In this document: piece after piece, positions 7,760 through 18,100 of the stretch
Position numbering within the stretch: position 1 is the first letter of the stretch
Layout: every line of letters starts with the position of its first letter
DNA from: Bacteroides ovatus
GTDB lineage: Bacteria > Bacteroidota > Bacteroidia > Bacteroidales > Bacteroidaceae
Length of the DNA: 64,000 nucleotides
Direction: 5' to 3'
Assembly (NCBI RefSeq): GCF_001314995.1
Contig: NZ_CP012938.1
Span: 496,001-560,000, forward strand
Notes under the pieces: model-generated
Told to the model about the DNA's origin: nothing
Databases searched by the model: none
The model's input: only the letters and a program-made list of their open reading frames with translations
Position numbers and translations under genes: made by a program

Positions 7760-9205
7760 ATGAATATTTTTTTTGATAATCTATTTGGAAAGAAATCTAA
7801 GACTAAAGGTGAAGTTGAAATAGTTACTTCATCTGAAAATAAGGATATAGATACTCAAAGTGGCAAGACTGAAAAATGGTCAGTTGCATACATTGAGGAC
7901 CTTACTAGTCCTATTGTAGCGGGCAGTAACTATCTAACGCTATTCAGTACGATACCTGAAGTCTTTTTCCCGATCGATTATATTGCATCGCGAATTGCAG
8001 GTGCTAATTTTCAATTGAAGAAAACTAAGGATGACAGTATAGTATGGGCGAATAAACGAATGAATGGCATACTTAGTCGTCCTAATTGTTTGATGCGTTG
8101 GAAAGAATTGATTTATCAGCACCATATTTATAAATTGTGTACAGGGAATAGCTTTATTCGTGCCGCTATGCCTGATGTCTTTTCTACAGCTGAAAAATGG
8201 AGATATTGCGATAATTATTGGGTGCTACCTTCTGATAAGACTATTGTAGAACCTGTTTACGGGAATATGCCATTGTTTGGCATTGCCCAAACAGAAGATA
8301 TTATTCGTAGCTATCGTTTGGAGTATGGTTGGAATGGTAGTTTGGAAATTCCTCCATACCAAATATGGCATGATAGAGACGGAAGTGCAGAGTTCTATTC
8401 AGGGGCTATGTTCTTGAAGTCCAAAAGTCGTCTTGCTTCCCAAAATAAGCCAATGTCAAATCTAATAGCTGTATATGAAGCTAGAAATGTGATTTATGTA
8501 AAGCGGGGTGGATTGGGCTTTATTGTAAGTAAGAAAACTGATGCTACCGGTTCAATAGCGTTGACTGACGATGAAAAGGAACAGCTTTTGAAGCAAAATT
8601 TTGAGAAGTATGGTGTAAGGAAGGGCCAGGTACCTTATGGTATTTCAGATGCAGACATTGACTTTGTTCGTACTAATCTTTCTATTGCAGAGTTACAGCC
8701 GTTTGAAGAGACTTTGGCTGATGCAATAAATATTGCAGGGGCATACGGCATCCCTGCCGTTCTTGTTCCGCGAAAAGACCAGTCCACATTTAGCAATCAG
8801 GCTACTGCTGAAAAGAGCGTATATTGTTCAACTGTTATTCCTATGGCCAAACAATTCTGCAAGGATTTTACAGCTTTCCTTGGTCTTGAAGGAGGTGGAT
8901 ATTATTTGGATTGTGATTTCTCTGATGTTGATTGTTTGCAGGAAGGATTGAAAGAATCCGAGGACGTAAAGACAAATATAAATAAACGTTGTCGTGAACA
9001 ATTCTCATGTGGGCTTATAACACTCAATGACTGGCGTGCCCAAATAGGCGAAAGTATGATAGAAAATCCCTTGTTTGACAAATTGAAATTTGATATGTCA
9101 GATGAGGAACTGGATAAAGTAAATCGAGTTTTTAACACTAAAAGTGGAGATGAAAAAGATGGAAGAGAAAATCAAAAGCCTTCAGTACAAGACAAAGGCA
9201 AATGA
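7760..9205 (+). CDS. Phage portal protein (HK97-type)
   Basis: 481 residues. The portal forms the dodecameric ring at one capsid vertex through which DNA passes and to which the tail joins. The sequence shows the family layout: an N-terminal region ending in ATG-proximal FFDNLFGKK, the segment FPIDYIASRIAGANF, the KLCTGNSFIRA strand, a basic central domain and the segment AYGIPAVLVPRKDQSTFSNQ of the crown/wing region. The charged C-terminal tail overlaps the protease gene by 56 bases in another frame. Position between terminase and protease fits. Expression probably depends on the module at 7693-7746. Confidence 0.85.
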   Translation: MNIFFDNLFGKKSKTKGEVEIVTSSENKDIDTQSGKTEKWSVAYIEDLTSPIVAGSNYLTLFSTIPEVFFPIDYIASRIAGANFQLKKTKDDSIVWANKRMNGILSRPNCLMRWKELIYQHHIYKLCTGNSFIRAAMPDVFSTAEKWRYCDNYWVLPSDKTIVEPVYGNMPLFGIAQTEDIIRSYRLEYGWNGSLEIPPYQIWHDRDGSAEFYSGAMFLKSKSRLASQNKPMSNLIAVYEARNVIYVKRGGLGFIVSKKTDATGSIALTDDEKEQLLKQNFEKYGVRKGQVPYGISDADIDFVRTNLSIAELQPFEETLADAINIAGAYGIPAVLVPRKDQSTFSNQATAEKSVYCSTVIPMAKQFCKDFTAFLGLEGGGYYLDCDFSDVDCLQEGLKESEDVKTNINKRCREQFSCGLITLNDWRAQIGESMIENPLFDKLKFDMSDEELDKVNRVFNTKSGDEKDGRENQKPSVQDKGK

Positions 9206-10220
9206 TGTTGATGAGAAGGGTATCGTTACCGTTGCGGTGAACGGTATCGGTGTGAAGGACTCACAAAATGACATATCTATGCCCGGCTCATTCAATAAGA
9301 CATTGAAAGAAAATATTGGTCGGATGCGTTGGTTCCTGAATCATCGTACAGACCAGTTGTTAGGTGTTCCGTTGAGTGGTAAGGAAACAGAAGGTAATTT
9401 GGTTATGGTCGGTCAGTTAAATCTTGAAAAACAGATTGGACGTGATACGTTGGCTGATTATAAGCTGTTTGCAGAGAATGGAAGAACCCTAGAACACTCT
9501 ATCGGAGTAAAAGCTATCAAAAGGGATTCTATCGATCCTTGTAAGGTGCTTGAATGGCGTATGATGGAATATTCAACATTGACAAGTTGGGGGAGTAATC
9601 CCCAGACGTTCCTTGTGAATATTAAGTCTGCTACTGCTGACCAGGTAAAGGAGGCTGTTGATTTCGTCCGGAAAGCGTTCTTGCAGCATGGATATAGTGA
9701 TGAACGTTTAAAAGGATACGATATGGAATTAAGTTTATTACTGAAGAGCCTCAACGGTGGTGCCGTTGTCTCATGTCCTCATTGTGGTTATCAATTTGAT
9801 TATGATGCAGAAACGGAGCATACCTTTGCCCAACAGGTATTAGATTATGCTGCTGATTATCAGAGATGGATAACACAGGACATTGTAAGGGAAGAAATGG
9901 AGAAGCTCACTCCAGAGATTAGAACCCAAGTAATTTCTCTTATTGATTCTGTCAAATCAGAAAAGAAAGAATTTACTCAAAAGGGTCTACAAGACCTTAT
10001 GAATTATGTAAGATGTCCCCACTGTTGGGGAAAAGTATATCGTTCGAATGCTATTCTGCAAAATACTTCTGAAGATACCACCGGAAAAAATGAGCCGTCT
10101 GTTGACACTCAAGAAAAGAATGACGGGGAAAATGGGGACGATGAAGTAACGATTAAAGCCGCTGATAATGGCACTTTACTCGATTTCAAGAGTTTGAATA
10201 GCTGTTTCGAGAATAAATAA
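9150..10220 (+). CDS. Prohead protease with C-terminal zinc-ribbon-like extension
   Basis: The first ~170 residues match HK97-type prohead proteases: GIVTVAVNGIGVKDSQND, then the catalytic His in FLNHRTDQLLGVP and the Ser in LEHSIGVKA. This serine protease trims scaffold from the capsid protein during maturation. The remaining ~180 residues are unusual: two Cys pairs, CPHCGYQFDYD and CPHCWGKVYR about 80 residues apart, could bind zinc, and the tail is acidic. The ATG at 9150 is preferred to an in-frame GTG at 9144. It overlaps the portal gene and directly precedes the capsid gene. Confidence 0.85.
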   Translation: MKKMEEKIKSLQYKTKANDVDEKGIVTVAVNGIGVKDSQNDISMPGSFNKTLKENIGRMRWFLNHRTDQLLGVPLSGKETEGNLVMVGQLNLEKQIGRDTLADYKLFAENGRTLEHSIGVKAIKRDSIDPCKVLEWRMMEYSTLTSWGSNPQTFLVNIKSATADQVKEAVDFVRKAFLQHGYSDERLKGYDMELSLLLKSLNGGAVVSCPHCGYQFDYDAETEHTFAQQVLDYAADYQRWITQDIVREEMEKLTPEIRTQVISLIDSVKSEKKEFTQKGLQDLMNYVRCPHCWGKVYRSNAILQNTSEDTTGKNEPSVDTQEKNDGENGDDEVTIKAADNGTLLDFKSLNSCFENK

Positions 10221-10237
10221 CTTAAAATTTAAATTTT

Positions 10238-11815
10238 ATGCCAATTAGAAAATTTACAGTATCAGATTTTAATCTGAAAACGGACGGTCTGCCGGCAGAA
10301 CAGAAAACATTTATGGAAAATATCGCCGGCATGATGTGTGAAGTAGTTAACAAGTCACTTGAAGGATTTGCTTCACCGGAGGAGGTAACGAAACAGTTTG
10401 GTGACATCAATAATCTATTGAAAGCCTATGATGGAGAAAAGTTCCAGCAATTGGTAAAGGACAACGAGCAACTTGTAGAACAAGTTAAAACTCTTGGTGA
10501 AAGTATCGAGAAAATGAAGCAGAAAGGTCTTTCTATGGATACTATCAACAAGTTCGATGAGAAGTTGAACGAGATGCTTGATTCTGAAAAATTCAGAGAT
10601 TTCGCAGAAGGAAAAACACGCAAATCAGGAGAATTTGACGGCTTCTCCTTGAAAGATGTCGTTTCCATGACTGACAACTACACCGGTGATTTGTTGATTA
10701 CTCAACAACAGAAACGTGTTGTGACTCAGGTTGCCAACAAAAAGTTGCATATGCGTGATGTATTAACGACGCTGACAGCTGATCCTGCATATCCTCAACT
10801 CGCCTATGCGCAAGTATATGCTTTCAACCGTAATGCCCGTTTTGTAACTGAGAACGGTCGTTTACCGGAATCAAGTATCAAGGTAAAAGAGATACAGACA
10901 GGAACTAAGCGCCTTGGTACTCATATCCGTATTTCAAAACGTATGTTGAAATCAAGAGTGTACATTCGTTCCTACATCTTGAACATGCTTCCTGAAGCTG
11001 TTTGGATGGCAGAAGACTGGAACATCTTGTTTGGTGACGGTAATGGTGAGAATTTGCTTGGTATTATTAATAATACTGGGGTGACTTCTGTAGAGAAGAT
11101 TATCAGTACAGCCATTGTTACAGGTGCCGCCGGTGCTGTAAAAGCTATTACCGGATATAACGGTGATAAGGATGTGATTGTAGAGTTTGCAGAACCACAG
11201 GATTTGATTCTTGATGGAATGAGTATCACGTTCGCTGGTGCTGCTGTTCTCACTGAACTGAACAAAACACACGCTCTTGTGAAAATGGAAGATGGTCGTA
11301 TCCTTATTCCTGGTGTCGCGTTCTCCGGTGCTGAAACGGCTACGGATAAAATGACATTCAGTGTTCATGAAGCCGGCTTTAAGAACATTGAGGAACCCAA
11401 CTCTGAAGATGTAGTGAAAACAGCTTTCGCCGCAATGACATATGCCCAGTATTTTCCGAATGCCATTATTCTTAATCCAATGACTGTTAACGGTATGGAA
11501 TCAGAGAAAGATACGACAGGACGTAATCTTGGTATCGTTAAAATGGTTGATGGGGTGAAATATATTGCCGGTCGTCCGATTATCGAGTATGGTGGCATTC
11601 TTCCAGGTAAGTATCTTTTAGGTGACTTTAACCAAGCCGCAAATTTGGTTGATTATACCACTTTGACACTTGAATGGGCTGAAGATGTGGAGACCAAGCT
11701 TTGCAATGAGGTTGTGCTGATGGCACAAGAAGAAGTTATCTTCCCGATTTATATGCCGTGGGCTTTCGCTTATGGGGATTTGGCCGCATTGAAGACTGCA
11801 ATAACTAAAGCGTAG
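10238..11815 (+). CDS. Major capsid protein (HK97 fold)
   Basis: 525 residues. The first ~130 are helical and charged, like the delta/scaffold domain removed by the prohead protease; the mature part begins near the GEFDGFSLKD segment. HK97-fold signs include WMAEDWNILFGDGNGENLLGI and NAIILNPM near the A-domain. Between these sits a beta-rich insertion of about 95 residues (bases ~11,090-11,385), which probably forms a surface domain. The C-terminal segment reads EVIFPIYMPWAFAYGDLAALK. Position after the protease confirms the assignment. No separate scaffold gene is seen, consistent with the built-in N-terminal domain. Confidence 0.9.
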   Translation: MPIRKFTVSDFNLKTDGLPAEQKTFMENIAGMMCEVVNKSLEGFASPEEVTKQFGDINNLLKAYDGEKFQQLVKDNEQLVEQVKTLGESIEKMKQKGLSMDTINKFDEKLNEMLDSEKFRDFAEGKTRKSGEFDGFSLKDVVSMTDNYTGDLLITQQQKRVVTQVANKKLHMRDVLTTLTADPAYPQLAYAQVYAFNRNARFVTENGRLPESSIKVKEIQTGTKRLGTHIRISKRMLKSRVYIRSYILNMLPEAVWMAEDWNILFGDGNGENLLGIINNTGVTSVEKIISTAIVTGAAGAVKAITGYNGDKDVIVEFAEPQDLILDGMSITFAGAAVLTELNKTHALVKMEDGRILIPGVAFSGAETATDKMTFSVHEAGFKNIEEPNSEDVVKTAFAAMTYAQYFPNAIILNPMTVNGMESEKDTTGRNLGIVKMVDGVKYIAGRPIIEYGGILPGKYLLGDFNQAANLVDYTTLTLEWAEDVETKLCNEVVLMAQEEVIFPIYMPWAFAYGDLAALKTAITKA

Positions 11816-11819
11816 GATT

Positions 11820-12242
11820 ATGGATTACATACTTAGAGGTAACGATAAGGATGTAACCAATGTGCTTAAAGAGCAACGCATTCGGATTAATAGAGGGATG
11901 ATTCAACTCATCCCTATTTCCGAATGTGGTCTTGTTACAGAAGAAGATGCCCGAAAGACATTGGAATGTATGCTTGCAGAGAAAAATGAAGAGATTGGCA
12001 GGCTTACTGCATCCATTGCAGAGAAAGATAAGACAATTGTTGAACTGACAGAAGAGCGTGAAACAATGAAAGCTCGCATTGCAGAACTTGAAGTACAGGT
12101 GCCTTCTGATGAAAAGAATCTTCCGGTTGCCGATTCAAAAGATTTGCAAGAGGAAGATGCCAAGGAGGTAACTGTTACAGATGATAAAGCCGTTTCCGTG
12201 GAAGATGAAAAGAAAACCGGGAAAGGCAAGACTTCTAAATAA
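11820..12242 (+). CDS. Hypothetical coiled-coil head-associated protein
   Basis: 140 residues, not a family I can name. Residues ~10-45 look globular (VLKEQRIRINRGMIQLIPIS); residues ~50-95 are a heptad-like coiled coil rich in Glu, Leu and Ala; the tail is acidic then ends with Lys-rich GKGKTSK. The gene starts five bases after the capsid stop, so it is likely a head protein such as a decoration, stabilising or head-completion factor. That role is inferred from position only. Confidence 0.65.
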   Translation: MDYILRGNDKDVTNVLKEQRIRINRGMIQLIPISECGLVTEEDARKTLECMLAEKNEEIGRLTASIAEKDKTIVELTEERETMKARIAELEVQVPSDEKNLPVADSKDLQEEDAKEVTVTDDKAVSVEDEKKTGKGKTSK

Positions 12243-12250
12243 CTATCGCT

Positions 12251-12793
12251 ATGTTGATTGATGTTTCATATTTTATGTCAGGTCCCAGGCATATTGAGAA
12301 TGTTTCGGTCGCTGAAATGCCTTCGCCCCAATCTCTTGCTGTGAATGAGGTGATAAATGGGTATATTAAGGCATTTCAGCCCGAATTTCTCCGGAATGTT
12401 GTTGGTGTGACTCTTTCCCAAGCTATCACAGATTATTTGGAGCTTATTGAACGGGAAAAGGAAGATTCTTCAGATGAAGTTGATATTTCAGAAGAGAAGG
12501 AAGCCCCCCAGTCCGGATATGCAGTATTATGCGAGAAGCTGTGTGAACCGTTCGCTGACTATGTCTTTTATCATATTCTTCGTGACGCAAACACCCAGGC
12601 TACAATAACCGGGCTTGTCCGTTTGAAATGTGCTAATGAATATATAGCTCCTTTGAAGAGACAAGTAAGCACATGGAATAGCATGGTAGAGAAGAATAAA
12701 CAGTTTGTTGAATGGGCTATGTCGAATGATTGTCCTTTCGATGTGAAAATAACCAAGAATCTTTTGACCCCAATTAATGCTTTCAATTTATGA
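12251..12793 (+). CDS. Putative head-tail connector protein
   Basis: 180 residues with no recognised motif. Position after capsid and before tail genes is where siphoviruses encode gp6-like adaptor or DNA-packaging connector proteins. The sequence is mostly helical with a very acidic insert (EREKEDSSDEVDISEEKE) around residue 75. It overlaps the next gene by four bases (ATGA-type), so the two are translationally coupled. Confidence 0.6.
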   Translation: MLIDVSYFMSGPRHIENVSVAEMPSPQSLAVNEVINGYIKAFQPEFLRNVVGVTLSQAITDYLELIEREKEDSSDEVDISEEKEAPQSGYAVLCEKLCEPFADYVFYHILRDANTQATITGLVRLKCANEYIAPLKRQVSTWNSMVEKNKQFVEWAMSNDCPFDVKITKNLLTPINAFNL

Positions 12794-13362
12794 TAGATTT
12801 AGATATAACAGAACTGTTTGAGGAGATTGTAAAGGAACTTCCAGAAGGGCTTGAAATTCTCTATCCAAATGGGAAAGGGGGAACTAAAGTTATGAAGTCC
12901 CCAAGGTTGAATTACATCTTCGGTAGCAGTCAATATATCAAAGATATTTTAGATGAATACAGTAAGTCTTCTGCCCAGTCTGAAAGGAAGTTTCCATTGG
13001 TTGCACTATTCACTCCAATTAGTGAGGATAGAGGTGATGCGGATTATTTTTCAAAAGCAAAGGTTTCGTTAATTATAGCATGTTCTTCTTGTAAAGAGTG
13101 GAGCAATGAGATGCGCAGAACCACATCTTTTAAAAATATCCTTCGGCCAATCTATAAACGTTTATTGGAAGTATTATATGAAGATTCTCGGTTCGACTGC
13201 GACTATGACGAAAAAGTGAAACATAGTTATTCAGAAAACTATTCATATGGCAGATACGGAGCCTATACAGATTCCGGTGAGGCTGTGAGCGAGCCGATTG
13301 ATGCCATAAATATACGCTCGATGGAAATAAAAATTAATAATCTTAATTGTAGAAGAAAATGA
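12790..13362 (+). CDS. Putative tail completion / head closure protein
   Basis: 190 residues, unrecognised by sequence. It overlaps the preceding connector-type gene and the following tail gene by four bases each, placing it in the neck module. The segment FPLVALFTPISED followed by KVSLIIACSSC resembles the strand pattern of tail terminator proteins. Confidence in the exact role is low. Confidence 0.55.
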   Translation: MIDLDITELFEEIVKELPEGLEILYPNGKGGTKVMKSPRLNYIFGSSQYIKDILDEYSKSSAQSERKFPLVALFTPISEDRGDADYFSKAKVSLIIACSSCKEWSNEMRRTTSFKNILRPIYKRLLEVLYEDSRFDCDYDEKVKHSYSENYSYGRYGAYTDSGEAVSEPIDAINIRSMEIKINNLNCRRK

Positions 13363-14198
13363 GAAAGATTAGAACGTGTAAGGGTTCCCGGATGAACACT
13401 GGTAGTTCTGCTTGTAGCATTGACTGGAAAAAGGTCAAAGGTGCTATCTTGACAGAACATGGTGTCAAACTCCCTGCTGATATAACAGGTGAGAAGTTGC
13501 TCGAATTGTGCCATGCAGACCGTCCCGGGCGTATTTACCCTATTTTGCCATTCCTGGAGTATGCCAAGAATGGTGGAGAGCCTCAAGTTAATCCTGTAGG
13601 GTACGGTGCAAGTGAATACAACGGGCTTAGCGCTCAAACAGACACCTTCACTTTGAAGAAATTTGATGAGGTTTTGAATGCCCAGCTTCTGAAATGTGCC
13701 AATAAAGGATGGGACGTTTACTTTTGGAATCAGGATAATATGTTGATCGGTTATAATGATGACACTGATATCCTTGCCGGTATTCCGATGTCTACTGTTT
13801 ATCCGACCGTGACACAGTACCCGACCAGTAGTGCTAAGTCTGCGATGACTGTTAGTTTTTCACATGAAGATGTGGAAGACAGCCAATTGCACTTTGACTA
13901 CGTGCAGTTAGACTTCAATCCCAAGAATTTCGTTAAAGGCTTGGTTGATGTTGTGTTTCAAAAGTTGGAGGCCGAAAATACTTACAAAATAGTTGAAGTT
14001 GTTGGTGGTTATGACCGTACAGAAGAATTTGGCAGTCTTATTGCTGATGGTGCTGCTGAAGTTATGAATAACGTAACTTCTGCTACGTATTCGGATGGTA
14101 TCATTACCATTGTTCCTAAAGCTGGGGCGGTTCCTTCGTTGAAAGCTCCTTCTGTATTGTATGAAAAAGGAATCAGAGGTATTGAGCAGGTGTCATGA
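13359..14198 (+). CDS. Putative major tail (tube) protein
   Basis: 279 residues, rich in beta-strand stretches and aromatic residues (DVYFWNQDNMLIGYND; DYVQLDFNPKNFV). It sits after the neck genes and two genes before the tape measure region, the usual place for the tail tube subunit. The N-terminus (MRKIRTCKGSRMNTGSSACS) is unusually Cys- and Ser-rich, so the second Met may be the true start. An ATGA overlap links it to a short gene that I read at 14195-14350. Function is inferred from position and size. Confidence 0.55.
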   Translation: MRKIRTCKGSRMNTGSSACSIDWKKVKGAILTEHGVKLPADITGEKLLELCHADRPGRIYPILPFLEYAKNGGEPQVNPVGYGASEYNGLSAQTDTFTLKKFDEVLNAQLLKCANKGWDVYFWNQDNMLIGYNDDTDILAGIPMSTVYPTVTQYPTSSAKSAMTVSFSHEDVEDSQLHFDYVQLDFNPKNFVKGLVDVVFQKLEAENTYKIVEVVGGYDRTEEFGSLIADGAAEVMNNVTSATYSDGIITIVPKAGAVPSLKAPSVLYEKGIRGIEQVS

Positions 14199-14350
14199 AG
14201 GTAGATAATGTTACGTTCGTCGAGGTTGCTGTGAAGGGCATGACGAAGGAAGAGTTTATTAATGCGCACATTAAAGTCGTGTGGCAGGAACTGAAGGAAG
14301 CTGACCGCAAGAAGAAGCTCTCGGAAGTGTACGATGCGATAACTAAGTAA
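14195..14350 (+). CDS. Small tail-region protein, 51 residues
   Basis: An ATGA overlap with the preceding stop and a clean open frame encode a 51-residue protein starting MKVDNVTFVEVAVKGMTKEE. It is helical and charged. In many siphoviruses one or two small chaperone genes (like lambda gpG/gpGT) stand between tail tube and tape measure; this could be such a tail assembly factor. It ends four bases before a strong terminator-like hairpin. Confidence 0.65.
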   Translation: MKVDNVTFVEVAVKGMTKEEFINAHIKVVWQELKEADRKKKLSEVYDAITK

Positions 14351-14353
14351 CCG

Positions 14354-14394
14354 ACGGGCTGGGGTGTGATTACAGCCCGGCCCGTTATATTTTT
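14354..14394 (+). terminator. Terminator-like hairpin six bases before the next ATG
   Basis: Arms ACGGGC (14354-14359) and GCCCGT (14380-14385), extended by GGG/CCC after one mismatch, are followed by TATATTTTT. The next gene's ATG is at 14400. Confidence 0.75.
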
Positions 14395-14399
14395 ACTGT

Positions 14400-14921
14400 A
14401 TGGCAGATTTTGATGAATTACATAGAGTTATTCATTCCATTGCATCCGGGTTTGAAGAGGAATGTATTAGGTGTATGGAAGAACATAAGAATGTGCTCGT
14501 TGATTGCATTCAGGAGCAATTATATTCCGGTCTGGACGGTACTGAACATCTATTGAATCCTGATTATGATACTGACACCTATTTTAACGAGCCCGGTCCC
14601 TGGCAGAACCGTGCGGAACAATATAAACGATGGAAGGAGAGGATAACTCCACCTCTTAGAAGTGAGATGCTTTATTTGCCACCGCGTCCGGTTGAGGTAC
14701 CTAACCTCTTTATTACTGGTACTTTCTATGATAGCATAACTGCCGATAGAATTGATTCCGGGCTTCGATTCTCAACGAAAGGATTTACGGACGGTAGTTC
14801 TATTGAGAAGAAATACGGTGAGCAGATTTTAGGCATTGGTGATACAGCTAAAGAGTACTTTAATATTATGTATCTCCGTCCCTGGATGGAACGTTTCTTT
14901 TCAGAATGTGGATATCGGTAG
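14400..14921 (+). CDS. Hypothetical tail-module protein, 173 residues
   Basis: Not recognised. The N-terminal half is helical and acidic with several Cys; the centre has PGPWQNRAEQYKRWKERITPP and PPRPVEVPNLFITGTFYDSI. It lies directly after a terminator-like hairpin and upstream of the tape measure gene, so it probably belongs to tail morphogenesis. No enzymatic motif is visible. Confidence 0.6.
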   Translation: MADFDELHRVIHSIASGFEEECIRCMEEHKNVLVDCIQEQLYSGLDGTEHLLNPDYDTDTYFNEPGPWQNRAEQYKRWKERITPPLRSEMLYLPPRPVEVPNLFITGTFYDSITADRIDSGLRFSTKGFTDGSSIEKKYGEQILGIGDTAKEYFNIMYLRPWMERFFSECGYR

Positions 14922-14924
14922 AAA

Positions 14925-15113
14925 ATGGCTTGTAGTTGCGAAATAAAAAAGATGCAGAGTGAACTGGAACGTATCAGTGATCTTGCAAAGAAAGCAGCTG
15001 TCTTGGATGGTTGCATGTATGTCGTTTATCAGAAAGAAGATGGTACCTATGCTTTTGATAAACTAGGAGTTGAGATAAAAGGAAAGATTGTTGAATATAG
15101 ACATTACCTGTAA
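14925..15113 (+). CDS. Small hypothetical protein, 62 residues
   Basis: A short protein starting MACSCEIKKMQSELERISDL: a Cys-x-Cys pair followed by a helix, then the strand-like segment YVVYQKEDGTYAF. It lies three bases after the previous stop and two before the tape measure start, so it is surely translated with them. Role unknown; a tail assembly factor is plausible. Confidence 0.6.
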   Translation: MACSCEIKKMQSELERISDLAKKAAVLDGCMYVVYQKEDGTYAFDKLGVEIKGKIVEYRHYL

Positions 15114-15115
15114 TT

Positions 15116-18100
15116 ATGGCAGATTTAAAATTAAAAGATTTCGTTGATGAGAACGATTTGCAGAAATTGGTGGAGCTTGATAATACTATTGAGCGTGTGA
15201 GGGCTGATTATGTTAATGCGGCCAAAGAATTAGCAAAAGGTTTGAAACTAAATGTAGAAGGCGTTGCTGATCTTGAAAAGTTGAGTAATCTTTATAATAC
15301 CCAAGCAAAAACGGCTGGCTCTGCATCTGCTGAATTAACCGAGGCTCTTAGAAAACAGTCTGAAATAACTCAAACTGTCAGTAAGAAGATAGAGGAAAAG
15401 CTAAATGTAGAGAAATTATCTGCTGCTGAATTGAAGAAACTAACCAAGGCAAACTCGGATAATGCTGCGTCCTTGGAAAAGGCTGTTAAAGCGGAAGCTA
15501 ACTTGACAAAAGCGCAGAATGCCGGTAATACTACTCGTAAGAAAGCTGTTTTATCTGAAGAAGAACGTTTAAAACTTATCAGAACTGCTATTACCTTGAC
15601 TAATCAGGAAGTACATAGCCGTTCACAAGCAAAGGAAATGAATAAGCAGCTACAAAAGGCTGTTGATGTTTTGAAAGATACGGATGAAAACTATATTCGT
15701 ACACTTGCCCGTCTTAATTCTACTATTGGAATCAACACTGATTACATAAAGCGAAATTCCGATCGATATAGTCAACAGAAAATGACCATTGGTGCATATC
15801 GGGAAGAAGTAAAGGCGGCATGGATTGAAATACAGAACGGTAATAAGTCCATGCAGAACATGGGAATTATTGCCCGGAATGCTGGAATGATGCTTAAAAC
15901 GGAGATGGCTCCTGGGCTAAACAAAGTTGGTGCAGGATTGAAAGGGTGGGCTGCTGGATATATTGGTGCACAAGCTGTTGTTAGTGGAGTTGTTGCTTTA
16001 TTTACAAAACTGCGTGAAGGAGTAGGTGATATTGTTAAATTTGAATTAGCTAATAGTAGGCTTGCTGCAATATTAGGAACCACTTCTGATAAAGTGAAGG
16101 AGTTAACTGCGGATGCTCAACGTTTGGGTGCTACAACGAAATACACTGCATCCGAAGCTACGGATTTGCAAATAGAACTTGCTAAACTAGGTTTTACTCG
16201 AAAAGAAATATTAGATGCAACAGAGCACGTTCTAAAATTTGCACAAGCTACCGGGGCAGAATTAGCAGATGCGGCTTCATTGGCAGGTGCTTCTCTTCGT
16301 ATGTTTAATGCTGATACAAGAGAAACTGAAAGATATGTGTCTGCGATGGCTGTCGCAACAACCAAAAGCGCATTGTCGTTTTCATATCTCGCTACTGCAT
16401 TACCAATTGTTGGACCGGTTGCAAAAGCCTTTAATTTCAGTATTGAAGATACTTTGGCTTTGTTGGGTAAATTATCGGATGCCGGCTTTGATGCTTCAAT
16501 GGCTGCTACTGCTACCCGTAATGTTTTTCTAAATTTAGCTGATAGTAATGGAAAGCTGGCAAAGGCGTTAGGTAAGCCCGTTAAAACATTGCCTGAGTTA
16601 GTTGAAGGATTGAAATCGCTAAAAGAAAAAGGGGTAGACTTGAATACTACTCTTGAATTAACTGATAAGCGTAGTGTTGCCGCTTTTAATGCCTTTCTCA
16701 CCGCTGTTGATAAAATATTACCACTTAGAGAACAGATTACTGGTGTAGAACGTGAATTGGGCGATATGGCTCACACGATGGGAGATAATGTTCATGGAGC
16801 TCTTGCTAACTTATCTTCAGCATGGGAAGCGTTTATGCTTTCTTTCTCCGAGTCAACGGGACCTGCTAAGGAGTTTCTTAATTGGATGGCTGATAAAATA
16901 AGAGGTATCGCCAATGATTTGAAATCTCCTGAAGAAAAAATAGAAAAGATAGATTATAATTTTAGAACACTTGCAAAAAAAGATGCGAACAAAAAGTTAT
17001 TGGAAGTAGAAAAAGATTTTCAGGCAGAATATAAGAGGCTTATTGATGCTGGTGATACAGAGGAACAAGCATACACAAAAGCTGTTATTCAAATGAAAAA
17101 TAAACGTATTGAAGTAACGGCCCAAGAGAGAGAAGCTTTAAAACGGATGAAAACTCGTGCTCAATATGCAACATCAGAGTTTGAAGATATGTCTTGGATA
17201 AAGAATGGTGCTGCTAAAATGTTTGGCTATTACACGTCGGAAGCAGAAAAAGCGGATAAGGCTCAGTTGGAATTTTCTAAAAACTTATTCAAAATAGCAT
17301 CTAGCGATGAGTTTAATCGTGGACTTGATGTGATTGCAGAAAAGTTCCGTCCAAAGGGTAACGACAAAAATGGTTCAGGTATAACAGTCCTTACTGATAA
17401 AGAAAAACGTGAACAGGAAAAAGCTCTCAAAGAGAAGCTGAAAATTCATGAAACTTATCAGGAGTCAGAACTAGCTCTTATGGATGAGGGACTGGAGAAA
17501 GAACTTGCTAAAATTGGTGTTGCTTACTCGAAGAAGATTGCTGCCGTCAAGGGTAATAGCAAAGAGGAAATTGCTACACGTCAGAATTTAGCTAAGGAAA
17601 TGCAGGAAAGGCTAGATGAGTTTACTATTAAGTATAATTCTGATCGTGAGAAGAAGGATGTTGAGAACGCTCTTGCTGTTGTAAAAAAGGGGTCCCAGGA
17701 AGAACTTGATTTGAAATTGCACCAGTTAGAATTGCAACGTGAAGCAGAAATTGATGCAGCAGAGAAAACAGGTGAAGATGTAATATTGATAGATGAAAAA
17801 TATGCTAGGAAAAAACAAGAGATTTACGGAAAGTATGCTTCTGATCAGGTAGCATTGATTGCGGAAAATGCAGCCCATGAGCAAGAGATACGTGACGCTG
17901 CGTATGTAATGGATATGCTTGCTCTTAAAAAGAAGTTAGCATCCAAGCTAATAACAGAAGAGCAATATGCGATAGAGGAATACAATTTACAACTTGAATA
18001 TGCACATAAGACTACTGAAGCAGCGATTGAAGCTTTGGAACTGGAATTAACCGTTGAGAATATTACTGCTGAAGAACGTACTAAGATTGTTACTCAGTTG

